Positions 44,805-58,250 of a stretch of 64,000 nt of DNA are shown in pieces. Both the position numbers and the translations under genes were made by a program. Numbering within the stretch: the first letter of the stretch is position 1; every line of letters starts with the position of its first letter. Source of the stretch: Nymphaea colorata (Eukaryota > Streptophyta > Magnoliopsida > Nymphaeales > Nymphaeaceae); contig NC_045139.1 of the NCBI RefSeq assembly GCF_008831285.2, positions 4,314,704 to 4,378,703 of the forward strand, given 5' to 3'. Under the pieces are notes generated by a model. That model searched no databases and had not been told where the DNA came from. It worked only from the letters and a program-made list of their open reading frames with translations.

Positions 44805-47500
44805 TGATGATGCTGGTGCTGCTGCTGCTGCTGATGATGATGATAAGTTATATATGGTGTTTCTGGGTTTTCCTTTTTTCTTTTTACCTCTTTTGGGTTT
44901 TCCTGTCTAGGTTTTTGGAAGGCCAACACTGTGAACTATTTGCCTTCTTCACCCTTTTTGAGGGCTGTGATAGTCCTTTCTGTGGTGCCATGCGTCTGAT
45001 AGTTCCTCATTATGTATGTCAGGTACCTTGTACATGGTTTTTAGGGGAAATATGACATACTTTTTTCTATGATCTCTGCTCTTCCTTCTTTTCGTCTGCT
45101 TTCTTTCTCCGCCTCCTGATAAAAGTGATGTATCTACATGTATCCATCTTCCTACAATTTCATATTGTTGCTCCTTTTTACTTTCACATATTCTCATTTT
45201 AAAAGGATGCTGAAGACCATGCTGGAGGATTTTTCTTTTGGAGGATTCTGTGTCAACTCTTTCTTTGTTTAATTTCCAGTCTTCCAATCTCTGATATTGG
45301 GTATGAACATATTGGTATACTCTTTATTGACCATGAAATTCACATGGTGAGGAAGATTGTGACTGATCATTATGTATTTCATGCCATAAGCCTCTGCCAA
45401 AATGGCAGTCATGACCTGCAAATCTTCTGTCGCCCCATGTTGATGACAGATTTCTTGTGTGCATATGGTTTTAAATACATGTTTTGCTTGGAATATCCCT
45501 AATTTGTCGCGTCTAAATTGAGACATGATAAGAAAATGCTATTCCTGGCACATCATGATGTACATGAGATGCTTCGTGCGCATTTCCTCCTTTGGCACAT
45601 TTCTGCAGACTGTTCCTGCGGTTTCTGCAGAAAGCTTTCCTCAAGTTTGTTGTTTTCCAAGCAGGGATAAAGTCCAAACCCTGAGTAATTTCATGAAAAT
45701 TTTCCACAGTTGAAAGAATTTAAAATGAAAGAGACGGGAAAGGCATGGACGGCTTGGTAGCTAGAAACTTCTGTCAGGCGTCATGGATTGAAAGAGATAT
45801 GTCAAGGCTATGAATGAGAGACTAGGGAACCCTCCTGTCCAGTGCTTTTCTCTTCTGATATGATGTTTGTGCATTCGAGTTAAATTCCCAGCGACCCTTA
45901 GTTATGTTGATACTAACAGCTCATAAGAAACTGTTTTTTTCTTTCTGAAAAAACATTTCCTACATTCATCCATGGTCTCATAAGCAATTGACTAATTCAT
46001 TGCTGCCTAAATTAATGTAAAACAGATTTATTCCTGATATTCCTTAACCATGATTAGTAAGCTAACCATATCTATGTAATCAGTAACAATGAGTTTATAA
46101 CTAATAAAAAATGCTTCCACTCCATTCTAAGTTAAGCCATTCTTTTCTCTCCCTCTGAAACATATTCTGTGGAAGGAAAAACAACCATTGCTTGCAAATT
46201 CAACCTCAAGAACAGATTTGAAATGGGTGGTTGGCAAAAGCTGGGGATGGACTTGGGAATGAATATGACAAGCAGTGATGGACATGAAACAAAAATAAAT
46301 TGTAAGTTATTGAATCTTTGGAAGATTTTTTTACTTCTATCTTTCTGTTGAAATTTGACTGACCCCCCAGTTTGCTAACTTTGTGATGTTCACGTTGTCT
46401 AAATGCTATTGGGATTTGGGAAGGGCGAAGATGCCATTGGCTTCTTGTCTGGAAATTGACAGGAGTGGAATCTTTATCCCCATCTGTTGAAAGCACTACG
46501 TTGGGAGTTGAAAATTTTACCAATTGCCTTTCGCTAAGAACTCTCTAGATTTCTTAATGCGGTTTGAAACCATGTTTTTCATTATTATTTCAACTAAGGT
46601 TTATTTGCCGGGATTGTCCCTACCATATTAGTAGATTTCCAATATGTGCTTTAGTTTTATGTATTTGCAAATAAAACCCTCTTCTTCTTCTTGGAGATTA
46701 CAAATTCATCCCCAGTGCAAGAACTGTTGCTAGCTCCTTTTGGTCAGGACTCTCCAATTCTTTGAAAAATGAAATGGGAAAACTTGAGACTAATAAATGG
46801 TAAGTGAAATATATGTGAGCTGGAGTATATCTTCGATTTTTGACATTTTAGGATCGTTTGGTAATTAAACATATCGAAGGTTTTTTTTATCCTGAAATCA
46901 TTGTACATCCTAAAATCAAACAGAAAGAACAAAAAGAGCATGTTTTGTTGTAAAGGCAAACAAAATGGTATAAAGAAAAAGTCTTCATAAAAGGGTCCAT
47001 TTTTTAATAAATTCTAAGCAAAAAGGACGAAGTTCTTCATTTAAAAAACCTTCTTGCAATTAAGGGGCCCCTTAGATTGAATGAGAAACAGGCTTGGCTT
47101 GTCGTCATACTGTGATGAAGGTTGCTTAAGTCTAAAGGGTCTTCAAATTTGTGTTCTAGCTGTTCTTTTAAAATTGGGTAGTGCTTATTCTCCCATTTTA
47201 CTAGAACTAAAGAAAAGTATTAACATCTTTTGAAATTTGAATCACAATAACAACAACAACCCTCCACTTTATTCTCATCAAATGTGTTACATTTCATTTC
47301 CCAAAACAAAAAGAGTTGCTTTTACTAAAAATCCGAAAAAAAAAAGTTCTCACAAACCAAAAAAGGAAGAACTATCTTAAACATGTTCTACACAATTGAA
47401 TTGGACCCAAATATCTCAGATTTTGATATAAAAATTAAACTGCATTTACAATGTATGAGGTCAATATGTGAGCAGACATTATTGCAGGACATTCTAGGTG
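44805..47500. other. 3' flank of the RHA2-like gene and spacer
   Basis: The first few hundred bases are probably 3' UTR (T-rich, CTGCTGCTGCTG-ATGATGATG run at 44812-44842). No further gene is recognised; frames on both strands are short and mutually overlapping. Confidence 0.35.
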
Positions 47501-47509
47501 TACAGATAT

Positions 47510-47531
47510 GAGAGAGAGAGAGAGAGAGAGA
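47510..47531. repeat. (GA)n microsatellite
   Basis: Short pure GA run. Confidence 0.9.
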
Positions 47532-47628
47532 TATCCTTAACATGAAAAACTTTAAAAGAGCCAAAGAAGTTTTTTTTCATTCAAAGGAAAAGAGGCCCAC
47601 ATAGAGAAAGAGGAAGAGAGAGGCTTTT

Positions 47629-48081
47629 CTAGCATTCAATGAACAGGGTCCCCACTTCAAGTGGGGGCATCAAAGTGATCCCCTTCCCTCTTCCCTTTTG
47701 GGGCCTCCAGATATGGGTCAAGTGGGTCCCCTTGTTACAGGCTAATTTTCTGGTGATTCCGATCACACTCCACGTGTCCACATCAATGGCCAGAAAAAAA
47801 AGGAAGAAAAAGAAAAGAAAGAGGAGACTCGTAAAAGGTGTGGGTCGAATGGTAGGAGCAAAGTCCACGTAGAACCACTGCGTGCCGTCGGCTCGATCAC
47901 ATGACCTCAGGCTAGCTCCTCCCCCACGCCCACATGACACCCACGTGACCATGTCGCGCACCGGCATGGCCAGCATGAGTCTCATGGTCGTCATTCCCTT
48001 GCGCAAGCCAAAGCTTTGTGTACTCAACTTTTCTCTCTCAAAGAATTGAGAGCTCAAGTTTTGTTCAAACATATGATCCAA
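47629..48081. other. G-box-containing GC-richer segment, possible promoter
   Basis: CACGTG lies at 47771-47776 (CCACGTGTCC, ABRE-like) and 47942-47947 (CCCACGTGACC), with further ACGT and CATGAC words between. A 150-codon minus-strand frame spans it, but it reads like a translated regulatory region and matches nothing I know. No TATA box clearly belongs to it. I cannot say which gene it would control. Confidence 0.3.
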
Positions 48082-48089
48082 TAATTGAG

Positions 48090-51000
48090 CTAGTGCTCTA
48101 CTAGTTGTTATTTTTTAATTAAGCAAGTTGAAGCTAATCTCCACTGTATTAAACCTAATGGCCACATACGTAAGATAGAACTTGACTAGGGAAATGTTAA
48201 AAAATTAAAAAGATGTTTCTCTGAAACTTAACATGTTTGAAGATACCATGTCATACTGACATCACTAACACAACAGTACCATCTTGCTAGTGCTTCTTTC
48301 TTTGTAATATTTTTATAATATACATGACGAGTCAGATTCATTTTGCAGATTATGCATAAAACAAAGAACTTTGATCATATAGCAATCATAATTCGTTCCA
48401 TCGAGAAGCTCCTAAAGTGATCACCAACTTGGTTAAACAACCTTATTAATGCGTAGAAAATGTATGAAACAAAGTTATTGCTGATGCATATCTGTGTGCA
48501 ACATTGAAGGCAGTTCCTTGAACCAGAAGCAAAAATAAGATTGATGTGACATCGTCAATGAGAGCTTCTGATCAAAAGCAAAGCTTCTTGTAATTAGATT
48601 AGATTAGATGTCAATACAAATTTAAAAATATATATCTTGGCAAAGGAGAGAAAAGCCATTGGCCGGGATCTTATCATCATCACCAATTCCAAAAGCAAAG
48701 CCATGAACAAAGTGCGATGTAGTGGGTCCAACAACATGACCTGAATATGGCCAACAGCCGGATCGGTAGCGTGCGTTGAAAGTAAAACAATGAAAAGCAC
48801 CATACGAATTAAGTAAAAATGAAAAAAAAATAAGAAACTAATAAGAAGGCACAAAAAGTAACCAGGTAAATTATAAAAAGTAATGTTTTAATGGTGGCAA
48901 CAATGATGTTTAACTTGTGATGGCATTAAATTGAAAAAGAGAAGAACGAAAAAGTGCAAAAAATGCAAAAGAACGCGTCGAATTTATTTTCTTAGAAAAT
49001 GCATTTTTTTACTTTTTTTCTTTATATATATATATATATACACACACAAAGATCTTCGTGCAGGTTCTCGCAACACACTGCACTGCATGATGCATTGCAT
49101 TGGGCGACTGTAATTGGAAGGAGGATCGAATGGGCTTTTCACATAAAATGTTTTTACCTCTGCCTTTTGTGTATGAAAAGAGCATAAAAAAAGGCCCCAC
49201 GAATGTGAAGATTAGTGGCTTTTTAAGTGAATTTTATTCTGTTATATCTCACTATATTTCGAACTTGTTCAGGTTGAGAGAAGATATGTTCACTCCCCAT
49301 TTCTCTTTCTAGTACCATTAAACCTTTATAGCTTCTCTTTGTTGTTAGCATATTTAATTATATAGTCTAACATTTCTGAGCAACTGATCCTAGGAATCAA
49401 CTCAACTCAACTCAACCTGTCCACATATTTAATCATATAATAGAATGTCGTTCACAAAAAGTGGACAAGCTTGAGGAATTGATCAGGAGTTCTTCAGAGC
49501 TCTAACCAACAGTTACTCTTCCCTTTGAGACTCTCTCTCTCTCATATGGCGAGAAAAACTTTCAACCTTTTGACAAATGCAAGTTGTTGATAGATATTTC
49601 TCAAAAGTCTGCAAGGAGGGGCTTAACTTTTGATGTTGTAATTATTGAGAACATGCTCTAAGTTATCCACCCTCTCCGCAGGTTTTAGCTTTCATGTCTC
49701 AATCTGTTCTTTGTCATGAACACATTTCTTCTTCACCATCAAGTCTGAACTAAAGAGCTGGGCGCCTTCCACTGACACCATTGGTCATCAGTTTACAGTT
49801 TTTTGAAGCGTTTTCAACTTACATAGTCACCTGAAGTTACCTGTTGGCTAAACACAAAATGTTCAAATATTAACAGCTCATTCACCCATTTATCGTGGTC
49901 TGTAATAGTTATCTAATGTCTCCCCCTCCCCAACAAAGCTCACAAATCATTAGCACTAGACTCTAGACCTTCTCAACCAAAAGGCTTTTGATGAAAGACG
50001 CCATGTGTCCAACGCACCTTTGGGCAATCGAACGCGTGTCGTGAACACAATAAGACTTCACTGTCCATCTGAACCTGCACATGATCTGCTGCAGTTTTAT
50101 GCTCTGTGGTCTGCCTAAAACCCTCACTTATAACATGTGATTGCACTTAATCATTGAAGGCCTCACATAGTTAGCAATTCAACATTGGTGGGTAAGCGTT
50201 TTCTCCCTGCTTTTTCATTAGTTCAAATCTGCTAAACAAGTTGCCTCTTCATTGCAACTTGGAGGGCACTTTTTTGAGTGTTGGAAGCTCTTGCCTCACC
50301 CCAAGAGCCAAGGTACTAAAGACAATGAACAGACAGCAGCCACTTGCTAAAAGATTCCATTGAACTTGCCTCAAGAAAGGCCCTTCTAGAAAAGCACTGC
50401 AACATCTTTGATGATGGTGAGAATGGTTGATGTTGATGACTGATGATGATTGTGGTCATCATCAATGTGGTCTTTGTCTTAATTGGATGAACACCAAATG
50501 TTGTCCTTTCCATGAGCTGGTCGGTTTTCACTGCGACCTCAACTAAAACCATAGATTTGTGGGTTTGGATCTCATTCAAACGCATGGAAAGCAGAAGATA
50601 GAAGAGAAAATCCATGAGAGATCAAAGAACTTAGAGCCACATGTTTCATGATCATCATGTGGAAGCAGACTTTTTTGAATGAGCAAGGAAAGCAAATGAA
50701 ATCCCCAAAAGCAGATGCAAACAAACTCATTTTCCTACCCAATGACTTAAAAGAGAGGAAAGCTGGTGTTTGGCAGTTCATGACTTTGGCGTCACATTTT
50801 GTGAATTTGGTCAAGTTTTGATGGAGCTTGCACCTTAAAAAATTAACTTGCATAGTTTTTTCATTGGTATATGCATGGTCCACACTTTGGTATTTTATTG
50901 GGTTGTTGGGGTTAGGCAGATCCTTATAAGATTATGTCAAGAAGATAAAGCCCCCCCGAATGGTGCCGCTTTGGATCTCATTCAACTTGGAAGTTGTGAT

Positions 51001-52080
51001 TCAGAGTTCTAGCAAGATAAATGGGAGCCCCTGCTTGCCTCTTGTAATCATATGAAATTTATCGATTTCTCTGTTTTGAATTCCCTATCATGTTCTTACT
51101 GATCCATGATTCACCATCTCCAGACAAAAGGAGGCACTTCATATTCTCATGCACATGCAAACACACAGAAGGGACTTCTGTGAGTCCTTTGCCCTTGTTT
51201 ATAAATATGAAGGTCATGCTCATGTTTGCTGATATATGATGAAGGCTTTACATGGGATGGTTCAGTGCAATACTGGCCTTTTTAGCACTGCCCATTAACT
51301 TGAACTGGTTCCCAACTAAATACAATCAAATAGAAATGATTTGCTGTGACATGAATTTGTATTCTTCAAAGAAATTCTTTTCTCTGATTCTGGATTTCAT
51401 GCTGCACAATGAGTTGATAGCGTGGTAGAGGTAGATCTTCCTTAAATGGAGGTAACTGCTAGTAACCATGTGTTTTGAATGCAAAGAGTTTAGATGATTT
51501 AGTATTTTATGGTATCAGGTTTCATTTTCTCCAATACATTATGCATATAAGAAAAGCTCATATTCATTCAACTTGGTAGGAAGTTGGACTTCAAAAATTC
51601 AGGTTAAACAAGGTCAGCAGTTCAATACTCGAGCTGCATCCCTTCGGAGGCCGTTTAGCAACAGGAACGTTAACATAATGATTCATGAATCCCAAGTTCA
51701 AGGTTGGAGCATATTCATGAAATATTACAACGCAATGTTCCACCAATTGAACTGCCGAGAAATTGAACTGCAATGTATCCTGCAAAACATGCAGCTCGAA
51801 CCCGACCCACACCTTACTTATGGTTCTGCTGCACAATCTGTACCAGCAATTTGTCCATAATCACACTTGATCTATCCATAATCCTTTCTTATTTTAGTGT
51901 ACATTCACATTGTTAGATTGGGGTTCAAGAGTTGGGTGATGTTGTAACATAATGCATTTTCTGACAGTGCCGCTTTTGGCAGGTTCTGCTCCTTATTGAT
52001 TCTTCCAATCTAGCGCTGTGGGCACCAAAGCTTGCATCATCATGTGGGCACCAATCTTTTTGTCTTCTTACACTTTATAT
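48090..52080. other. Spacer, no gene recognised
   Basis: Mixed AT-rich DNA. A short TA/CA run lies at 49024-49048. Several 60-100-codon frames occur on both strands without recognisable domains, promoters or splice structure. Confidence 0.35.
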
Positions 52081-52101
52081 ACCTCTTTGGAGTCCACCTT
52101 G

Positions 52102-52359
<258 letters not shown>

Positions 52360-52737
52360 AATTGGTAGATTTCAAACCATTACGTTAGGGACAAAAACCA
52401 GATTGCTTAAATGTGATAACTAAAGTGTTTTTTCTTATAATCTATCCTTATTGATATGATCTTAAGAATGAGTTGATGGGAAACAGTATATTAAGTTGAT
52501 CATTTTTGGAGTTTAATGATATTTTTATAATAAGCCAAAACGAACGATTTCCATAGCATCAACATTTTGTTAATAGAAAAGGGCACATCTTAGATACTTG
52601 AATTAAAGCATGTTTTATATCAAAATAGGTTTATAAATATATTAGGATGCGCATATTTTGTTTAAAATATTTTTTTTATAAAAAATTTAAAGGGTCTGGT
52701 TTTTATCCTTGTCCTATCGTCTGAGATCTACCAATTA

Positions 52738-52845
52738 CTCTCTCTCTCTCTCTCTCTCTAGCTCTGCCAAAAGCATGCTTCCAATGGCTCCAACGCTTCT
52801 GTCTTCTTGTTCATCTTCACAGTACAAAAGAAAGTGATCCATCCC

Positions 52846-52924
<79 letters not shown>
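52738..52924. repeat. (CT)n and (CT)n(TA)n microsatellites
   Basis: CT run 52738-52759, then CT run 52846-52881 passing into TA run 52882-52924. Confidence 0.95.
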
Positions 52925-52929
<5 letters not shown>

Positions 52930-52931
<2 letters not shown>

Positions 52932-53680
52932 GCGCGAGAGAGAGAGAGATGGATGTGTTTGTTTATGTACTATGAAGATGAACAAGAAGTTAGAAGCGTG
53001 GGGGCCATTGGAAGGATGCTGTTGGCAGGGCTTCTGCCTTCTGATGGTCCCTTCTTACTGTATATAATTATTTCCAGAAGCTGTGGAGACACTAAGATTG
53101 CCAACGTGGCACGTTCCAATGCCGTTGGATCGCCTACATATAGGCATCTTTCAGCTCGAGCTCCTTCAGACCCATAGGTGAGGGACTGCTTGAATGGTGG
53201 ATGAGAATGTCTCAGACTTTTTTTTTCCCTCATTCGAAGCCCGTTCTCCACTCAAACACGGAGGAAATCAAGAAGCCAGAAGACATTATATGTCCTTCCC
53301 TATAAGGAGATCACTCTGAGGCTGGACGTAGAACTCATTTGATTTCTTGAAGAATGCCAACTCTCCCAATGGGTGAAGGCGGAATTGAATGTTTGTCAGT
53401 GTTTGAATGACTGTGCAGAGCGTTTCACGATGTAATTCTGACATGACTCTTAACTCAAACACGAGATTGTGAGTTGATGCTCACTCTAAATCTATGATAT
53501 CTATCTAGAAAAAACACCGACTTTTGTGGACGGACAATCCAAACGGACACACAATCCCGGACAGCAGGTCTGAGACAAGGTGTCCCAGGACACCCTCATG
53601 GGCCTTCAGGCATCCCCTTTGTAGTCTTTCACTAATAAGGTTCCCCTACTCAAGCTCCTAGCCAAGGTTGAAACAACTTG
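52930..53680. other. Short region open on both strands, unassigned
   Basis: About 52970-53250 reads openly on both strands (plus strand ends HLSARAPSDP). No domain, promoter or splice signals were recognised. The rest is plain sequence. Confidence 0.3.
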
Positions 53681-53684
53681 AAAG

Positions 53685-53775
53685 TAGATGCGGGCACTAT
53701 GTAGGCAACTTTCCACACAGACTTTTAAAAAATATATATTATTATTTTTATATTGATATTTTAGGGTAAATTTTG

Positions 53776-53839
<64 letters not shown>

Positions 53840-53933
53840 ATGCCCTTTAAAATTTTAAATTTTTTTGGTGCCCCTTAAAAATTTTAAATTATATAATCAT
53901 ATCCCTTGACTAAAATTTTCGAACTCCGCCTTA
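53685..53933. mobile_element. Small hAT-type MITE with (TA)n core, perfect 8-bp TSD
   Basis: Flanked by CTTGAAAG at 53677-53684 and 53934-53941. The left end is TAGATGCGGGCAC, the right end GAACTCCGCCTTA. Most of the interior is a TA run (53778-53835), followed by two copies of TGCCC(T)TTAAAATTTTAAAT-like text. It has the same design as the 28305 element. No coding capacity. Confidence 0.78.
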
Positions 53934-53944
53934 CTTGAAAGCTA

Positions 53945-54785
53945 AAATTTATGAGCCAATGAAGCCTGCTGATATTAGACCTGAGGCTGTTCTAAAATCT
54001 ATATTTTGTAGATGCCATTGTTTAAACAAACAATGGAATTTTACCACTGTATAAAACATGTGAATTTCAAGTTAAATAACAGAAAACTTGGAATCCAAGG
54101 TCCAATAGGAGACCAAGCTGTGGTGGTAGGACTTCAGATCTCATGCTATGTTTGTTTGCTTTGGGCTTCATATTCTCAATTGTCACATAGCTACAATTTA
54201 ATAATTTGTTGATAGAAAGATCATAAATCGTAGCTAAAAACATCATAAAGCATCGCTCCAAAAAAAAAATTGTATCGAAAATAATGAAAATTAAAAATGA
54301 AAATACATTAATAAAATCAATAAAAAAATTGGCACATAGTGCTCTTGAATGCGACACAGAATATTCAAAACCGTTTCGCCACTGAATCGATTCAAGTCGG
54401 CTGATTATGGCGATTCTGATAACAGGAATCCAATACTGACTTAAATCCACGAGATATTTTCTTCCAAATTCAGTTTCAACAAGTTGAATGTCCGCCCATA
54501 TATATATCGACGAATTACAAAATGTGATCTTCGTTTCTTGCTGTGGAATTAGGCAATTCTTTGACCATTCAAAGATTTTTATATTGTACAATTCAATTCA
54601 TAAGAAATAAGTTGCTGCTACCATTTGATTCTCGTGATAGCGAGTTAGGAAATCCAAGGTGATCCGATATCTTGGGACCTGCAATTAGTTCAAGAATTTT
54701 AAATGGTTGATTGTTAACAACGATTTTATTTGAAAGAAGGCATGGGCAGTTCTAGTTTGGTTTAAAAGTTGGGTTTGAATATTCA
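53945..54785. other. AT-rich stretch, no gene recognised
   Basis: A 174-codon minus-strand frame (54067-54591) is hydrophobic and irregular and includes MITE-like GAATCGATTCAAG text; I do not call it a gene. Confidence 0.35.
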
Positions 54786-54788
54786 AGT

Positions 54789-55180
54789 TGTCACATCCCA
54801 ACCCTTTGACTTCAGATAACCCTTTTTTATAAAAAAAAATATAAATCATTGAGGTGCGATGACAGAACGATTCAAAATGAAATGAGTTATGCTATTCAAA
54901 ATAATGTGGCAAACTTTCATTTATATAATAATTTTCAGTTTATACAAAAATCACACATACTTCTTAATAATAGATACGATAAAAATGCTGCCAAATCACA
55001 ACATTGATGTCTAATAAAAACAAGACATCAAGATGACCAAAACACGACGTGTTGGCATTGCAATATACTGAAAACCTCCTCAATAGGAAGTGAGTTCAGC
55101 CATCTCATCAACCTGCCTCGAGTCCGTCAAAACCTAAAAAAGAAAAACAACTGAAGGCTTAGCTTTCACAGTCCATTACC
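54789..55180. repeat. Possible LTR fragment
   Basis: Begins TGTCACATCCCAACCC, a common start of plant Ty3/gypsy LTRs, and runs through AT-rich text to a GC-richer part (CCTGCCTCGAGTCCGTC). No matching second LTR, primer site or coding domain is next to it, so this is only a suggestion. Confidence 0.3.
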
Positions 55181-55204
55181 AACTCCAACTCATGCACATA
55201 CTTG

Positions 55205-55318
55205 TCTGCTCTAACCTCATCTATGGTGTAGAGGTGCGGGCAATACACCTCCAAGTGCCGATCTGCTCTAACCTCATCTATGGTGTAGAGGTGTGGGCAA
55301 TACACCTCCTAGTGCCGA
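55205..55318. repeat. 57-bp tandem duplication
   Basis: TCTGCTCTAACCTCATCTAT starts at 55205 and again at 55262. The two 57-bp units differ only at (C/T)GGGCAATACACCTCC(A/T). Because 57 is divisible by three, the surrounding 139-codon frame stays open, with a repeated CSNLIYGVEV; I see no other sign that it is a gene. Confidence 0.95.
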
Positions 55319-55827
55319 TACTTAGTAACATACTCTTCCAAGCTCATATGATTCTGGTGCAACTCAAGAAATTCCTGCATCATTTTGTTTCTGGCATGTG
55401 CTGTGAAGTGTTGAAGAACAACTCTCTGAACTGTTTCCATGAGATGGACTGTTGGCTTGCAAACGGGATCTCACGGGTCGATTGCCACCATCTTTCCATT
55501 ATGAATTTAAAGATCAGATTCGGATTTAAAATTAGATGTGGTATAAACTTTTTTATATTATTATTCCAAACCAAATTTGAATTAAAACGGGTAAAAGTGT
55601 TTCTCATATAGTATGTACTATTTAGTAAAAAAAAAAAAACATATATTACTGTATTTATAATTATAAAAAACTGAAAACCTTTTAACTGGGTAATTCGATG
55701 TAAAGATATTTACTGGTTAGAAAGCATCCAAAGCACTTTTTTCAGAGTCAGATTGGACAAAGTATGTAACATGTCTTCCTTGTCGCTGAAAAACAGTCAC
55801 CACAAACATTATTGCAGCAAAAACTCT

Positions 55828-55840
55828 CACACACACACAC

Positions 55841-55889
<49 letters not shown>

Positions 55890-56161
55890 AACTGCTTAAA
55901 TTATTGTAACAAATGTTTAAAGAACCATGACAACAAGTGCTTATGAATGTCAATTGTTTAGTATATAAAACATGTTTAATTCAAGTTGTTTTGTGGAAAA
56001 TATAGGTTTTTCTACCATCAAAATTTTGATACATAGGTAGCCTTAAGTATTTCTTGATGATTAAAAACCATATTTAAACTTAAAAATTAATTGACATATA
56101 TATATTCTATCAAATTATGACTAGAACGTGTCAGATTTGAACTGGAAAGTGTTGGAATCAC

Positions 56162-56217
<56 letters not shown>
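55828..56217. repeat. Two long (TA)n microsatellites
   Basis: CA run 55828-55841 next to a TA run 55843-55887, and a second TA run 56165-56217. Confidence 0.95.
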
Positions 56218-56222
<5 letters not shown>

Positions 56223-56501
56223 ATCAAATAAGTAGTTCATATTCTCAGAAGCTGTGAATAGTTGTTCAAATTAGAGTTATGTTCGGACTCTTATGTTCGG
56301 CTTTTCGAATTCGAATAAGAATTAATGCCATATCTGAATCTGATTCTTTAATTCATGACTGGATCCAATCCCATTCCCGGACGATTTGGGAATATGGTGT
56401 ATATATATATATATTCTTGGATTATAAAATAGAGAAAGCTGTTATACATATAGATTATTGGATTTTTTCTAGCAAGATTGGATGGAAAAATCCTCTGCCT
56501 C

Positions 56502-56560
56502 TCACATCACATTGTCTAATGCAATGCATCGTCACATCACATTGTCTAATGCAATGCATC
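56502..56560. repeat. 30-bp tandem duplication
   Basis: TCACATCACATTGTCTAATG begins at 56502 and 56532; both units continue CAATGCATC. Confidence 0.95.
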
Positions 56561-56649
56561 TGGCAGTCTGTTTAACCAGAGATGCCATGGACGGACGAGC
56601 GGCTGGACGGCCGGAGGATTTCACCTCCTATTTGCATATAGAGAGAGAG

Positions 56650-57185
56650 AGAGAGTTACTGGTAGATCCATGCGTATAGATGTGGTTTTAATAACTTTAT
56701 GATGAGAATCATACACTAAGTTAATCATTTCATAACTAAGTCATTTTTTGGGTTCAACATGCTCTTATGGTAATCACAAAATGACAGCTCTTATGACATC
56801 AATTTTTTAATAGTAAAAAATAATTGTTTTTATTAGAAACAACTGTAATTAAAACATGTTTTGCGTTGCATTAACATTTATAAACACAGTAAAATGTTTA
56901 TATTTTGTTTAAAAACATTTTTGTCAACAATGTTCTCTCTTTTCACCCATGTAATGTTCTCTTTTTTTTTTTCAATCTAGGGTTGGTGTATCTTAGGGCA
57001 CATTTGCTCCCCTCCCCATGAAATCTGCGAGTTACCAGGAATGAAAATTCAAGTTTTATGATCCATCCCAGTTCCAGTAAGCAAAAAAGAAGATACATTT
57101 TTTTGCTCTTTTTTGTTGACAAAAAAATCTGCCCTTAAAAGTGTGCTATGAGAGGGTCTTGGAGACCTTTAGCTATGTTGTAGAA
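56650..57185. other. AT-rich spacer, no gene recognised
   Basis: Short GA run at 56641-56654 and T-rich patches only. Confidence 0.35.
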
Positions 57186-57189
57186 GAAT

Positions 57190-57530
57190 AGAGATTTCAA
57201 TATATCCAATTTGAATCTGACATTCGACCGAACCAATCCGAAAAAATCAAATATGAAAAAAAAACTAATATCCGATTAAGAAATCGAATCGGGTTCGGAT
57301 TTAATAAACGGCATTTGATCAGATTCGGATATACATAAATATCCAATCGGATTCAGAGACGGATTCAGATCAGATTCATTTTAAGACAAATATCTTATAT
57401 CTAATGCTATTACATTTTGAAAATTGACAAAATCCGATTCAAAATTCAGATTCAGATATGAATATAAAAACTGGATTCAGATTACAAAATCAGGTTTTGG
57501 ATTCAGATTCAAATATGGCTTTTCTTTAAA
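57190..57530. mobile_element. hAT-type MITE copy, GATTCGGATT family, right end missing
   Basis: Left end TAGAGATTTCAATATATCC, then GATCAGATTCGGATATAC, CTAATGCTATTACATTTTGA, and CAGGTTTTGGATTCAGATTC, to GGCTTTTCTTTAA. These follow the order of the complete element at 42471-42893. The terminal GACATCC end is absent. Confidence 0.65.
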
Positions 57531-57539
57531 ACAAAATCC

Positions 57540-58250
57540 CAATAAGCTTCATGGATTGCAGACAAAAAATCCTGACATAAAACTCATTAAAATAAATAAA
57601 GGCCAAAATGATTAAATGACATGTAGATCATCTGAAGGACCTCCTACCAAAAAAATTTCATGTTTAACAATGCTTCAGAACTAAATTCACCTATTTTATG
57701 CCAACTCAACACAAGCGGGGGTGGTAAGATTGGAGACATCTCCCCCTTCTCCAAGAGAGCCATAGAATCTCATAAAGCCACGTTAGAAATCCTGCACCAG
57801 TTGACACTGTGGCTACTGCATACTGAGAGTCACACAAATTTATCATCAAATTCTTGCACCAATATCCACGTTTTGTGCAAGTTTCCATCAACTTCGGACA
57901 TACTATTTATGCTTGTTGCAATAGATTGAGAACTAAAAACCATGGCCACATTGACTGATCTATTTTCCAAAAGTATATTTGATGCAAACTAATTTGCAGA
58001 AAAACGAACTTGCAGATGAACGAAGCTTCAAACTAAAGTACTTGTGCTAAAAGACAACAAGGAAGACAGCATAAAACAAAATAACCTTTTAACTTCATTC
58101 GAAATCAACTGTCTACAAAATAACTTTGTCGTCCGTTTATACGGACGAGAATAGCAACGGGTTGGGTCATGAACAAGTGCCTGAATCCAAACAGACCCAC
58201 TTAGATACAAAACGAATAACAAAATAACATATGTAAATCAAAATTACATG
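57540..58250. other. Flank of the gypsy remnant, no gene recognised
   Basis: This lies downstream of the gypsy pol in its reading direction and should contain its 3' leader and LTR if retained. I could not define an LTR boundary. Confidence 0.35.

Noticed and set aside
53140..53180. Possible miR159/319 star-like text GAGCTCCTTCAGACCC
   Set aside because: No complementary mature strand with the canonical sequence lies within 300 bp, and the local stem is poor.
54067..54591. 174-codon minus-strand frame, hydrophobic
   Set aside because: AT-rich DNA often gives such Ile/Phe-rich frames. No start context, domain, splice signal or conserved motif was seen, and part of it is repeat-like.
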